From an archaeon (lineage in GTDB: Archaea; Nanobdellota; Nanobdellia; WJKC01), in contig WJKC01000057.1 in the NCBI GenBank assembly GCA_014729335.1, positions 1-34,022 on the forward strand: DNA of 34,022 nt, read 5' to 3'. This document shows positions 16,805 through 24,933 of this stretch, piece after piece. Below the pieces are notes generated by a model. That model did not search any database. It saw nothing but the letters and a program-made list of their open reading frames with translations, and was not told the DNA's origin. A program made the position numbers and the translations under genes. Each line of letters starts with the position of its first letter. Position 1 is the first letter of the stretch.

Positions 16805-17572
16805 TTAGGAGTTGCTCTTTAAGTACTTTTTTAGTTTTTGCTGCCGGCTCTTATCAACTATATTTCTGTTTGGCGGCTCCACACGAGCAAACTTGTAACC
16901 CCAGTCCTTTAGCATTCCCTCAGCGTTCTTGCTCATGCCAGGAGCCGCGATGTAGCCAACAACTTTTTTTACTCCTTTAACTTTTTTTATTTTCTCAACG
17001 TACCGCCTTAGCTGCTGCACTGCGTTCAACCCGGCGGTCACTCGCTTGCACTCAATTATTACCAGTGTTCCCTTGCCGTTATGACCCATCACGTCAATGA
17101 ACCCGTACTTTGTCTGCTCTTCAAGACTCACCGGCTTGAAGTCATCACTGATAAGGTACGGCTTCTCATAAATCATTCGAGCCATATCAGCCTCGCTCCC
17201 AACAATTGACACCTCCTCAGCATCGCTTAGCTCGGCTGAGACTAACAGGTTAACTTTTGAGATGTTAATCATCATGTGCTCGCGAGGGTTAATGGATTCA
17301 GCAGTGATTACTAACGCGTCACCAGTTTTGAATTTAATACTCGCCCCTTCCTTAATCCAGTTAATAGGGTTCCTGCCAGTGGGCTTATGAACCAGCAGGG
17401 TATTGTCCTGCTTGATTGTCACTACGCGCTCACCCCGCTCCAGTTTAGAGTAAGCCCTTCCCTCGTACTTGACCATGCACTCGCAGTACAAAGTGATTAA
17501 TTCCCGGCGCCTTAACGCGTGCTCTAACACGTTCTTGGCTGTTTCAAAATCAGGTTCAACATGACTTCTCAT
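16805..17572 (-). CDS. nucS: Endonuclease NucS/EndoMS
   Basis: 255 aa; LITLYCECMVKYEGRAYSKLERGERVVTIKQDNTLLVHKPTGRNPINW and nuclease motif GFIDVMGHNGKGTLVIIECKR. Confidence 0.95.
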   Translation of the reverse strand: MRSHVEPDFETAKNVLEHALRRRELITLYCECMVKYEGRAYSKLERGERVVTIKQDNTLLVHKPTGRNPINWIKEGASIKFKTGDALVITAESINPREHMMINISKVNLLVSAELSDAEEVSIVGSEADMARMIYEKPYLISDDFKPVSLEEQTKYGFIDVMGHNGKGTLVIIECKRVTAGLNAVQQLRRYVEKIKKVKGVKKVVGYIAAPGMSKNAEGMLKDWGYKFARVEPPNRNIVDKSRQQKLKKYLKSNS

Positions 17573-17586
17573 ATTAAGGTTAAATT

Positions 17587-17606
17587 ATTATTAACTTGTT
17601 AATAAT
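17587..17606. promoter_or_regulatory. Perfect inverted repeat attattaac-tt-gttaataat upstream of nucS
   Basis: 9-nt arms, 2-nt spacer, 15 nt upstream of the nucS ATG; operator-like, function unknown. Confidence 0.4.
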
Positions 17607-17767
17607 TCTTCTTCAAAACAGGAACCCTTTATTTCCTCTGGAGTTGTTCTGGAAGGCTTTTCTGAGCCTCCTAAAAAGGTTTAATTATTTTCAATATAGA
17701 AAAGAATTGAGTGTTTTTGTTTCCTTTAGAAACCTTTATTAACTCTTATTGGCAATTAATCTTTGAT

Positions 17768-18154
17768 ATGAGTGAGTTTGGTATTGGTTTTCATCATGAG
17801 CTGCCTTTAACAGATAATGACCTTGTTTACTGGCTGGCTGAGGATGAGAAGTTATACTTTGCCCGTCGAAGTGATTATAATAGCACTGTTAAGGAGGTAT
17901 TAGTTAATGATTTGAGGGCTGATATGATTAACTTGTCACGCTTGCTTGTGAAGCCTGAGCTGGAGTTTAAGTTAAGAACAACAAATGAACTGGTTGGTTT
18001 TAGAAAGGCTAATAGCATTACTTACATGATTTTTGAAGGGGCGAGGGAGTTCTCTGCTGATAATATTCATTACTCTCTTGGCATCTTTAAGGGTTATTAT
18101 GAATTGTACTTTAAGGGTGATTATAAGAGTGATATATTGCCTCTTGTTAAGTGA
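17768..18154 (+). CDS. Hypothetical protein, about 128 aa
   Basis: ORF MSEFGIGFHHELPLTDNDLVYWLAEDEK...; ORF-track start 17711 would extend into the intergenic region. Confidence 0.5.
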   Translation: MSEFGIGFHHELPLTDNDLVYWLAEDEKLYFARRSDYNSTVKEVLVNDLRADMINLSRLLVKPELEFKLRTTNELVGFRKANSITYMIFEGAREFSADNIHYSLGIFKGYYELYFKGDYKSDILPLVK

Positions 18155-21017
18155 TTAGTATTCCAGGCTTGCCAGGCATGGCTTGCCCTGCTTTCTTTTC
18201 CTTTGAGTTCTCCGCGTCTATTACCTCCATCTTGGCTCCGAACTCTTTTTCAAGGTAGTCCTTTGTCTGCACTATTGTCTCCAGCTCCCGGCTCTTTTCT
18301 ATTATTGTTTTTGGAATCCTTGACACGTCCTTGACTAGTGATTTTATTATCCTGGTTGCTTCCTTGCCGTGCTCCTTGACTGTCTTAACCTTCATTACTT
18401 CTTTGATTAACTTCTTGAAGTCTCGCTTGTTCTTTGACTTAACCACTTTTTTTATCAGCTCGTACTTCCAGTCATGGCTGATGAATAATGTAATCTTCCT
18501 CGGCTCTTTCTTAACCAGTTCAACTACCTCGTTGATATCGCTTATTAGGTTAATGATTATTTTTTCATAATTCTCTATTCCGGGCTTAATCATTGACTTC
18601 TTAATCTTTGGGTATTTTTTTAGCGACACGAACTCTTTGCTTCCTAGCTCCTCGTTTATCTCCTCGCATAAGTGGGGGATTATCGGCTCCAGGGCTATTA
18701 TCCATTTTGGAATAATGGTTCTTAAAACCGAATTGTAGTCTTTTACCGAGACCCTGTTGCGGTAGTAGTTAACCTCGTTTAGGAATTTGAAGAATATGTT
18801 AACAGCGTAGGCGCGGACCTCCATTTCTTCTCCCTGCTTCTTAGCATCTTTTAGCCTTGAGTAGAACCTTGAAACAATCCATTTGTCAATGTAGTCAAGC
18901 TTCTTCTTCGGCTTTGCCTTGGACGCTGCCATGCATAAGTTATAGAAGCTTTTGAGTTTATTCTTTACACTGGCGACTTCTTTTTCACGCCAGTCAGCTT
19001 GGGTGTCAATTTCGGTTGAACTGGTAACGTATAATCGGTAAAGGTCGGCTGAGTACTTCCTTGGGATGTCAATTAATGGTATAACGTTGCCTCTTGACTT
19101 GCTCATCTTAACCCCTTCTCTGCCGGTTAAGAACTCGTTAAAAGTCATTGCTTTTGGCCAGTGTTTCTTAGGGAAGATTAGGACGTGGTGCATGATGAAG
19201 AATATTAAGTGGTTGCCGATGTGGCCTGGTGCTGTGTGTCGCTGGTCATTAGGGTACCAGTAAGTGAATGACTCGCGCATTTTTTTTAAGACATTGACAG
19301 GCACCTTTGTCTTTTTTGCTAAAGACTTAACCCCTCCTTTTCCTAGGTAGACATAGTCAAATAATTCAGGGGTTAACTGTTTGGGTTTCACTTTATGTTT
19401 TCTTATTAGGTGGGCGATGGTGTAGAAGCTCATGTAGATTGTTGAGTCGCTCAGGCTCTCAATCATCCATTGTTTGTCAAACGGGAAGTGGGTGCCTAAT
19501 CCTCTTCTGCGCGCGCAGGGTCGCTTCTCAAGCCAGTCAAGCACGTCAAGGAACTGCTTGCGGTACTTCTCAGGGTAAATCCTCATAGAGGTCAGCAATC
19601 CATGCGCGTCTTTTTTCCACTTCTTGCTCGTGTAGTCAATGAACCACTGGTTGTTCAGCACAGCGATTATTACTTTGCCTCCGCAACGGCACTCGGCTTT
19701 GCGCGTGGTCTCGTAAAAGGTTAGTGCTTTGTCATCTTTTTTCAGCTTGTTTATCACTTGGTCTTTTATCTCTTTGATTCTTAACCCGCTGAACTCGCCG
19801 CACTTGTCATTAAGAACGCCTTTGTAGTACTCGTCCTTGTACACCTTCTTGGTTGCCTGCTCTATTAAGTCCTTGTCAGCCAGGCGCTTAACACCTAACT
19901 CCTTGCAGGCTTTAATTGCAGGCGCCTTGTCATAACCCTCTATGTCAATGATTGTCACCGGCTTTATTGATTTTACTTCTTTGGCTTTTAAGCCGTACTT
20001 TTTAATTTTCTGCTCACTCCCCTGCAGGTCTTTTAACCCTATGTAGTCCAGCGGGGCGTGAGCAGGCACTGAATATACTATTCCTGAGGCGGTGTCAGGG
20101 TCAACGAACTCGCCTGGCAGTACTGCCACGTTAGTGCCTATTGGCGTGTCAACGTGTTTGCCAATTAACTCCTTGCCAACGAATTCACTAATTTTTTTAA
20201 TGCCTTTTAGCTGGTACTCTGCTTTATCATAAGCCTCAGCGCTCATGATTAGTGTTTCATCCTTGTACTCTGCTTTAATATAAGTCTCGTCAGGGTTAAC
20301 CCATAAGTTGGTGATGCCGTAGATTGTCTCAGGTCTCAGGCTTGAGCCGATTAAGTATTCATCATCTAGTTTGAATTTTATTGCGGTGAATTCATTAATC
20401 TTTACTTTATCAGTGTCACCGTCCTTGATGTCATCCTCGCCAACCGCGTTCTCACAGTTAACGCAATAAGTGACTGGGTGGTCGCCTTTGGTGATGGCTT
20501 TCTTTTTCATTAACTTCTCGTACTGCCACTCGATGAACTTGTTATAGATTGGCTCGCCAGTATTGAACTTCATGCGCCAGTCAATGCTTAACCCGATGCT
20601 GTTAAAGTCATTGCTTATGACGCTGGCAAAATAGTCAGCCACGTTCTGCGGCTTGGTGAATGACTTTATTATCTTATCAACCTTTTTCTTGTTTGACTCG
20701 TATAATGAGACATAGTCATGGAATAGTTTAGTATATTTTTTATCCTTGTTTTTTATCCGCTCGCTGATAGCTAGTATCGGCGTGCCTGATATGTGGAAAG
20801 CCATTGGCCATAAGACGTTGTAGCCCATTTTCCGCTTGAACCTGGCAACGAAGTCAGCCACGCAGTAAGTCCTGCCGTGGCCCACGTGTAATGGCCCTGA
20901 AGTATAGGGGTAGGGCACGGTGAAGAAGAACTTCTTGCCTTTGCCAGTGCCTGGCTGGAATACTTTATTCTGTCTCCACTTGCTCTGCCATTTTTGCTCT
21001 ATTTTCTGCAGATTCAT
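18147..21017 (-). CDS. leuS: Leucyl-tRNA synthetase, archaeal/eukaryotic type
   Basis: 956 aa; FTVPYPYTSGPLHVGHGRTY, CP1 editing domain, GVKMSKSRGNVI. Confidence 0.96.
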   Translation of the reverse strand: MNLQKIEQKWQSKWRQNKVFQPGTGKGKKFFFTVPYPYTSGPLHVGHGRTYCVADFVARFKRKMGYNVLWPMAFHISGTPILAISERIKNKDKKYTKLFHDYVSLYESNKKKVDKIIKSFTKPQNVADYFASVISNDFNSIGLSIDWRMKFNTGEPIYNKFIEWQYEKLMKKKAITKGDHPVTYCVNCENAVGEDDIKDGDTDKVKINEFTAIKFKLDDEYLIGSSLRPETIYGITNLWVNPDETYIKAEYKDETLIMSAEAYDKAEYQLKGIKKISEFVGKELIGKHVDTPIGTNVAVLPGEFVDPDTASGIVYSVPAHAPLDYIGLKDLQGSEQKIKKYGLKAKEVKSIKPVTIIDIEGYDKAPAIKACKELGVKRLADKDLIEQATKKVYKDEYYKGVLNDKCGEFSGLRIKEIKDQVINKLKKDDKALTFYETTRKAECRCGGKVIIAVLNNQWFIDYTSKKWKKDAHGLLTSMRIYPEKYRKQFLDVLDWLEKRPCARRRGLGTHFPFDKQWMIESLSDSTIYMSFYTIAHLIRKHKVKPKQLTPELFDYVYLGKGGVKSLAKKTKVPVNVLKKMRESFTYWYPNDQRHTAPGHIGNHLIFFIMHHVLIFPKKHWPKAMTFNEFLTGREGVKMSKSRGNVIPLIDIPRKYSADLYRLYVTSSTEIDTQADWREKEVASVKNKLKSFYNLCMAASKAKPKKKLDYIDKWIVSRFYSRLKDAKKQGEEMEVRAYAVNIFFKFLNEVNYYRNRVSVKDYNSVLRTIIPKWIIALEPIIPHLCEEINEELGSKEFVSLKKYPKIKKSMIKPGIENYEKIIINLISDINEVVELVKKEPRKITLFISHDWKYELIKKVVKSKNKRDFKKLIKEVMKVKTVKEHGKEATRIIKSLVKDVSRIPKTIIEKSRELETIVQTKDYLEKEFGAKMEVIDAENSKEKKAGQAMPGKPGILIT

Positions 21018-21250
21018 TATTTAACCTCAATCCCTGCTTTATTTATTATTTTTTCTAAATCATTAAAACTGCTTATTATTCCAATCATCTTAGCAGTAGT
21101 GCTTTCATCTTTTCCTATGCGGGGGTACTGGTATACCTCTTTGTTTTTGATTACGTAGGCATTAGCTGTTAGTTTCAGCACGTACGTTTCTGCAGGGTCC
21201 ATTTTCTCCGGCAGTTTTTCATAATCAAGGTGTATTGCGTTGAATGCCAT
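21017..21250 (-). CDS. Hypothetical protein, 77 aa
   Basis: ORF abutting the leuS start. Confidence 0.5.
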   Translation of the reverse strand: MAFNAIHLDYEKLPEKMDPAETYVLKLTANAYVIKNKEVYQYPRIGKDESTTAKMIGIISSFNDLEKIINKAGIEVK

Positions 21251-21254
21251 AAGA

Positions 21255-21620
21255 TTAGTGAACCCTTTTTATACTCCATTCAATTTTTTCTTTTTTCTTA
21301 ATCATCTTTGTTATCTGTTTCTCCAGGAAAATCTCAGAGTCAGTGAAAGGCACTTTGAAGTTATTATTTCTCTCCCAGAAATAAGCAGGGTTATTATCAA
21401 CGCACTTGAATACTATGTAACTGCCTATTGTCTCAGCACTTATTCTTGGATTATAATCCTTAACCCTTATGATTCCATTGTAATCAACGTCTTTTTCATA
21501 ACACTTTATGATGTCCTGTATCATTTCTTTATGGTTTTGATAGAATTTCATCCAGGGCTTGTTAGGCTTGCTTGTATGATTAGGTATTTCATATACAGTT
21601 TTGCTTGTAGTTATCACCAT
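21255..21620 (-). CDS. Hypothetical protein, about 121 aa
   Basis: MVITTSKTVYEIPNHTSKPNKPWMKFY...; preferred over the antisense ORF 21240-21626 because of strand continuity with leuS and normal composition. Confidence 0.5.
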   Translation of the reverse strand: MVITTSKTVYEIPNHTSKPNKPWMKFYQNHKEMIQDIIKCYEKDVDYNGIIRVKDYNPRISAETIGSYIVFKCVDNNPAYFWERNNNFKVPFTDSEIFLEKQITKMIKKKEKIEWSIKRVH

Positions 21621-21771
21621 GACTAATTCACCTCCAGTAATCAATTTTTTTTTTTTAAATAGAAGTGAAGCTAGTGAATTTATTACTGCAACCGCAACAA
21701 TAAACTTAGCTTCATTATTTTACCCTTAAAAGACAATTCTTTTATAAACCTTTTCATTAAGTATTTCTGGA

Positions 21772-22959
21772 ATGGCTTTTAGTTTTATGCAGTTCTTGAA
21801 TGAGCGGATTGTTCATTTTAAGAAGATGGTTCCTTTATCAATCACCTTTTTTATTTACCTGCTGGGCTGGGGTTTTGTTTCGCCAATATTTAATATCAGG
21901 GTTAATGACGTGACCGGCTCTTTATCACTTTCAGGTATTATTTTTTCATTAGTTGGGTTGGTTGGTGTGTTCTCTGACCCCTTGGTGGGTTTGTTCTGTG
22001 ATCGGTATAATATTAAGAAGATGATACAGTTTAGCCTAGTCCTTTACTCAATCGTCTTCCTTATGTATTCAATAGCTGGTTCTTTTGAGTTCCTGTTCAT
22101 CACTAGGTTAATGCACGCTTTTGCCTTGTCGCTGCTTTGGACTAGCGGCTGGACTCTTACAAGGAGGTTAACTAAGGGCAGGTACGCTCAGGAGGAGATT
22201 AGTGCTTGGTCAAGTGTTCAGAACATGGCTTACATTCTGGGGCCGATCATTGGCGGTTTGATAATAACTATTTATTCTTGGCAGAGTGTTTTCTATCTTG
22301 GGTCTGTTTTTTCAATAATTAGTTTATTATATTTCACCTTTAAGGTTAAGATGCCGGTTAACCATAATTCCTGCCCTAAGACTTTCAAGGAGCAGTGGCA
22401 TAGTTTCTTTAAGGACCCTTCAGTGGCTTATAGGCTGATAGCTCTTAACCTTGTTTTATTCATTGCTTCAACATCTTTTTATTCATTCCTGCCAATACAC
22501 TTGGTTGACACGGGCGTTAGTATTGAGGGTGTGGCAATAATACTGGCTTTATCAACTACTGTTCCTTACATCTTGTTCCCAATAGTTATTGGCGTGGTGG
22601 CTGATAATTACGGCCGCAAGATACCAACGCTTTTTGGATTATTATTCATGGCACTGGGTTTGATATTCTTCACATGGATTAACACTTTCACTCAGTTCCT
22701 TTTCTACACCTTTGTTATCTATACTGGTGTAGTGTTTATTCAGATGAGTATTAACGCTGAATTAAATGATATGGTTTCAGAAAAAGAGGTTGGTGGTTTC
22801 ACTGGGATTTTTGAAGGATTTAAGGATTTTGGGATACTAATTGGTCCATTAGTTGTGGGTTTCATTTCAGCAGTCACTAGCATCACTTTTTCATTCTTAA
22901 TCCTAGGAGCGGTATGCACTTGTTCAATAATAGTTTTAAAAGGCTTTAAGAACTTCTAG
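21772..22959 (+). CDS. Major facilitator superfamily transporter
   Basis: 395 aa, 12 TM pattern; GVFSDPLVGLFCDRYNIKK and GVVADNYGRKIPTLFG loop motifs. Confidence 0.88.
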   Translation: MAFSFMQFLNERIVHFKKMVPLSITFFIYLLGWGFVSPIFNIRVNDVTGSLSLSGIIFSLVGLVGVFSDPLVGLFCDRYNIKKMIQFSLVLYSIVFLMYSIAGSFEFLFITRLMHAFALSLLWTSGWTLTRRLTKGRYAQEEISAWSSVQNMAYILGPIIGGLIITIYSWQSVFYLGSVFSIISLLYFTFKVKMPVNHNSCPKTFKEQWHSFFKDPSVAYRLIALNLVLFIASTSFYSFLPIHLVDTGVSIEGVAIILALSTTVPYILFPIVIGVVADNYGRKIPTLFGLLFMALGLIFFTWINTFTQFLFYTFVIYTGVVFIQMSINAELNDMVSEKEVGGFTGIFEGFKDFGILIGPLVVGFISAVTSITFSFLILGAVCTCSIIVLKGFKNF

Positions 22960-22999
22960 TAAGTATTAAAAACAGGTTAATGCTTTTTTTTATCTTAAA

Positions 23000-23074
23000 G
23001 GGCCCGTAGCCTAGTCTGGATAGGGCGACAGGCTTCTAACCTGTAGGTCGGGGGTTCAAATCCCCCCGGGCTCA
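23000..23074 (+). tRNA. tRNA-Arg(TCT)
   Basis: GGGCCCG/CGGGCTC acceptor, ACAGG-CTTCTAA-CCTGT anticodon arm, GGGGGTTCAAATCCCCC T-arm, discriminator A. Confidence 0.93.
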
Positions 23075-23090
23075 TACCTGAACTGCGGGG

Positions 23091-23107
23091 GGGGGACTTC
23101 GTCCCCC
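23091..23107. terminator. GC-rich hairpin GGGGGAC-TTC-GTCCCCC followed by TTTTGATTTTC
   Basis: 7-bp stem with 3-nt loop and T-rich tail between tRNA-Arg and nre; resembles the hairpin elements A and B but no flanking direct repeat seen. Confidence 0.5.
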
Positions 23108-23172
23108 TTTTGATTTTCATTCATTATTGATAATGTAAAAGTTCTTTGGATAATCAGCTGTTGATGATAGTG

Positions 23173-24351
23173 TTATATGAATTTTTGCAGTATTGTTTGT
23201 TTCTCTCTTATTAGTTTGCTTTTTCTGAGGTCAAAACCTGTTAGTCTTTCAGTATAGGTCCGGGCTTGTTCATAATTGTTGAATTTTTTACTGTTCTGCA
23301 GTGCTTTCCTCACTGCTTCCCGCACGACCCAGACTCCTAGCGGCATGTAGTAGTCCTTTGTTATCTGCCTGATGACTAGGGCGCTGGCTTGAAGGTTGTT
23401 GGACGCGAGCCATTCAGTGATTGGCAGCCTGCTCGCGTAGTAGCCGCCCCCTGTGTTCTCAGCGTATTTTTTCCGACCGTTGAATTGTTCGTAATCAGTC
23501 ATTACTTGTGTTTCATTGCTGCTGAACACTGCCCCGGGCATCCACATCTCGATTAACTCGTAGCTCCAGAACCGGGGCATTAATAGGATTGTGAAGATGT
23601 TGCCAAAGTACTTGCCGTGGAATACCTGGTAGTAATCAATCACCTCGTTGTTTTTTAGTTTTTTAATATAATTCTTTCCAAGCGTGTCGTCAGTGGCTGT
23701 GATTGACCACCGCGTGGGTACTAGTTTTCGGTTTTTATCAACGCCTAGTGTGCCCGCGCTTAGGATGCTGCTTATCTCGTACTCTTCGAGTTCTTTTTGT
23801 TTTAGTATTATCATTGCCTCGCCTGCTTTTAAGTCAGTGTCGTAGTGTACTTTCTGGACCGCTTTTTTTATGCGCGGGTGGTCGTTGACTCTTAACTCTT
23901 TGACCTCGGCTGCTGGGCCGTAGGGTTGTGAGTGGATGTTGTAGTTGACTAATATTTTTGGCGCTTTTTTTAGTGATACATCAATGCTTAAGGGCTTGCT
24001 TGAGAGGGCTGATGACTGGACGTACTCGTTGAATCCTTTAACTTCTTTGATTTTAACCTTGTTCCTTGAGTTAACCAGGCTTGAACGGTAAGTCATGACG
24101 TCAATGATTGATGATTTATTATTAACCCACTCCCTGGGTCCTTTATTAGTTGTTGACTCGTGGGGTGAGAGCAGCCCGGCGTACACTTTTGGGTAGCCGT
24201 GCCAGCCGATGAACACGCCCGCTGTCTCTGATTTGAATTCTTTTTTTGGTTTAAGGGATTTCTTAATGTCTAGTTTAGCCAGCACCGGGCATCTTGGCAG
24301 CCCGCATTTTAGTCTGCCTTTGCATTTAACGCAGTCAAATCCTATCTTCAT
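23173..24351 (-). CDS. nre: Nre family DNA repair protein (DUF650/DUF651)
   Basis: 392 aa; N-terminal CVKCKGRLKCGLPRCPV, VFIGWHGYPKVYAGLLSPHE, TRWSITATDD, MPLGVWVVREAVRKAL. Confidence 0.9.
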   Translation of the reverse strand: MKIGFDCVKCKGRLKCGLPRCPVLAKLDIKKSLKPKKEFKSETAGVFIGWHGYPKVYAGLLSPHESTTNKGPREWVNNKSSIIDVMTYRSSLVNSRNKVKIKEVKGFNEYVQSSALSSKPLSIDVSLKKAPKILVNYNIHSQPYGPAAEVKELRVNDHPRIKKAVQKVHYDTDLKAGEAMIILKQKELEEYEISSILSAGTLGVDKNRKLVPTRWSITATDDTLGKNYIKKLKNNEVIDYYQVFHGKYFGNIFTILLMPRFWSYELIEMWMPGAVFSSNETQVMTDYEQFNGRKKYAENTGGGYYASRLPITEWLASNNLQASALVIRQITKDYYMPLGVWVVREAVRKALQNSKKFNNYEQARTYTERLTGFDLRKSKLIREKQTILQKFI

Positions 24352-24444
24352 TAATATTAGATTGATTGTTGGGTGTATATAATACTAAGGGTTGGTTGTC
24401 CTTTAATACCCAATACTCTTAAATACTCATTGTACCTTAGAAAA

Positions 24445-24453
24445 CTTTATAAG
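24445..24453 (+). promoter_or_regulatory. TATA-box-like element (CTTTATAAG)
   Basis: 26 nt upstream of ATG 24479, leaderless spacing. Confidence 0.55.
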
Positions 24454-24478
24454 TGGTCGTGGAGGGATTTGTTTTATC

Positions 24479-24589
24479 ATGAGTGACGAGCTTGAGTTAA
24501 TAGAGGATGTTTCTGAGGATGATTCTGTTTACTCGCTTGAGGAAGAGGATGATGAGACGACTGAGACTATTAGGGCTTATATTGGTTGA
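24479..24589 (+). CDS. Very acidic 36-aa small protein
   Basis: MSDELELIEDVSEDDSVYSLEEEDDETTETIRAYIG; good promoter spacing; too short for the ORF track. Confidence 0.55.
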   Translation: MSDELELIEDVSEDDSVYSLEEEDDETTETIRAYIG

Positions 24590-24598
24590 ATAGATTAC

Positions 24599-24608
24599 TT
24601 TATAAAAT
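24599..24608 (+). promoter_or_regulatory. TATA-box-like element for tRNA-Trp (TTTATAAAAT)
   Basis: About 26-35 nt upstream of the tRNA 5' end. Confidence 0.55.
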
Positions 24609-24633
24609 ACTATCACTATTTATTTTTTATAGC

Positions 24634-24757
24634 GGGGTCATAGTCTAGTCTGGCAGGACAACCGGCTCCAGACGATTCTTCGTATTGGAGCGCTGATTCA
24701 ATAATTTGGAGATGACGAAGATACCGGTTAACCGGGGTTCGAATCCCTGTGACCCCA
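24634..24757 (+). tRNA. tRNA-Trp(CCA) with 51-nt intron (about 24672-24722, 1-nt sliding ambiguity)
   Basis: GGGGTCA/TGACCCC acceptor, ACCGG...CCGGT anticodon stem, loop CTCCAG|A with anticodon CCA, T-arm CCGGGGTTCGAATCCCTG; exons sum to 73 nt. Confidence 0.92.
24672..24722 (+). ncRNA. tRNA-Trp intron containing a box C/D-like half-module (D' CTGA 24693-24696, C'-like GAGATGA 24709-24715)
   Basis: Guide 24685-24691 UUGGAGC pairs with exon 24665-24671 GCUCCAG; the fifth nt upstream of CTGA (G24688) pairs with C34. Confidence 0.6.
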
Positions 24758-24771
24758 TTTCACTGGGTGCC
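24746..24771. repeat. Direct repeat C, copy 1 (cctgtgaccccatttcactgggtgcc), includes tRNA-Trp 3' acceptor strand
   Basis: Exact 26-nt match to 24794-24819. Confidence 0.95.
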
Positions 24772-24793
24772 AAGAGTTCTCTTCTTTTGAGCA

Positions 24794-24819
24794 CCTGTGA
24801 CCCCATTTCACTGGGTGCC
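24794..24819. repeat. Direct repeat C, copy 2
   Basis: Exact 26-nt match to 24746-24771, with 22 nt between copies (aagagttctcttcttttgagca). Confidence 0.95.
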
Positions 24820-24933
24820 GGGGGAGGGGTCTTTCTGAGGACTTAAGCATGGATAGACAGTTTTATACATTCTAGTAATATATGATTTAGATAACCAAAA
24901 CCTTTTTAAATTAGGCGTTAGAAAGAACTGTTG

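Noticed and set aside
21240-21626. Plus-strand 128-aa ORF
   Set aside because: Antisense to the 21255-21620 ORF, which has better composition and strand context; neither has a family match, so this is a preference rather than proof.
23087-23095. Run of nine G residues
   Set aside because: Could be a homopolymer sequencing error; not counted as a feature beyond the hairpin it borders.
24746-24819. Integrated virus/plasmid with attL/attR at tRNA-Trp
   Set aside because: The repeats are only 48 nt apart start to start and enclose no genes or integrase.
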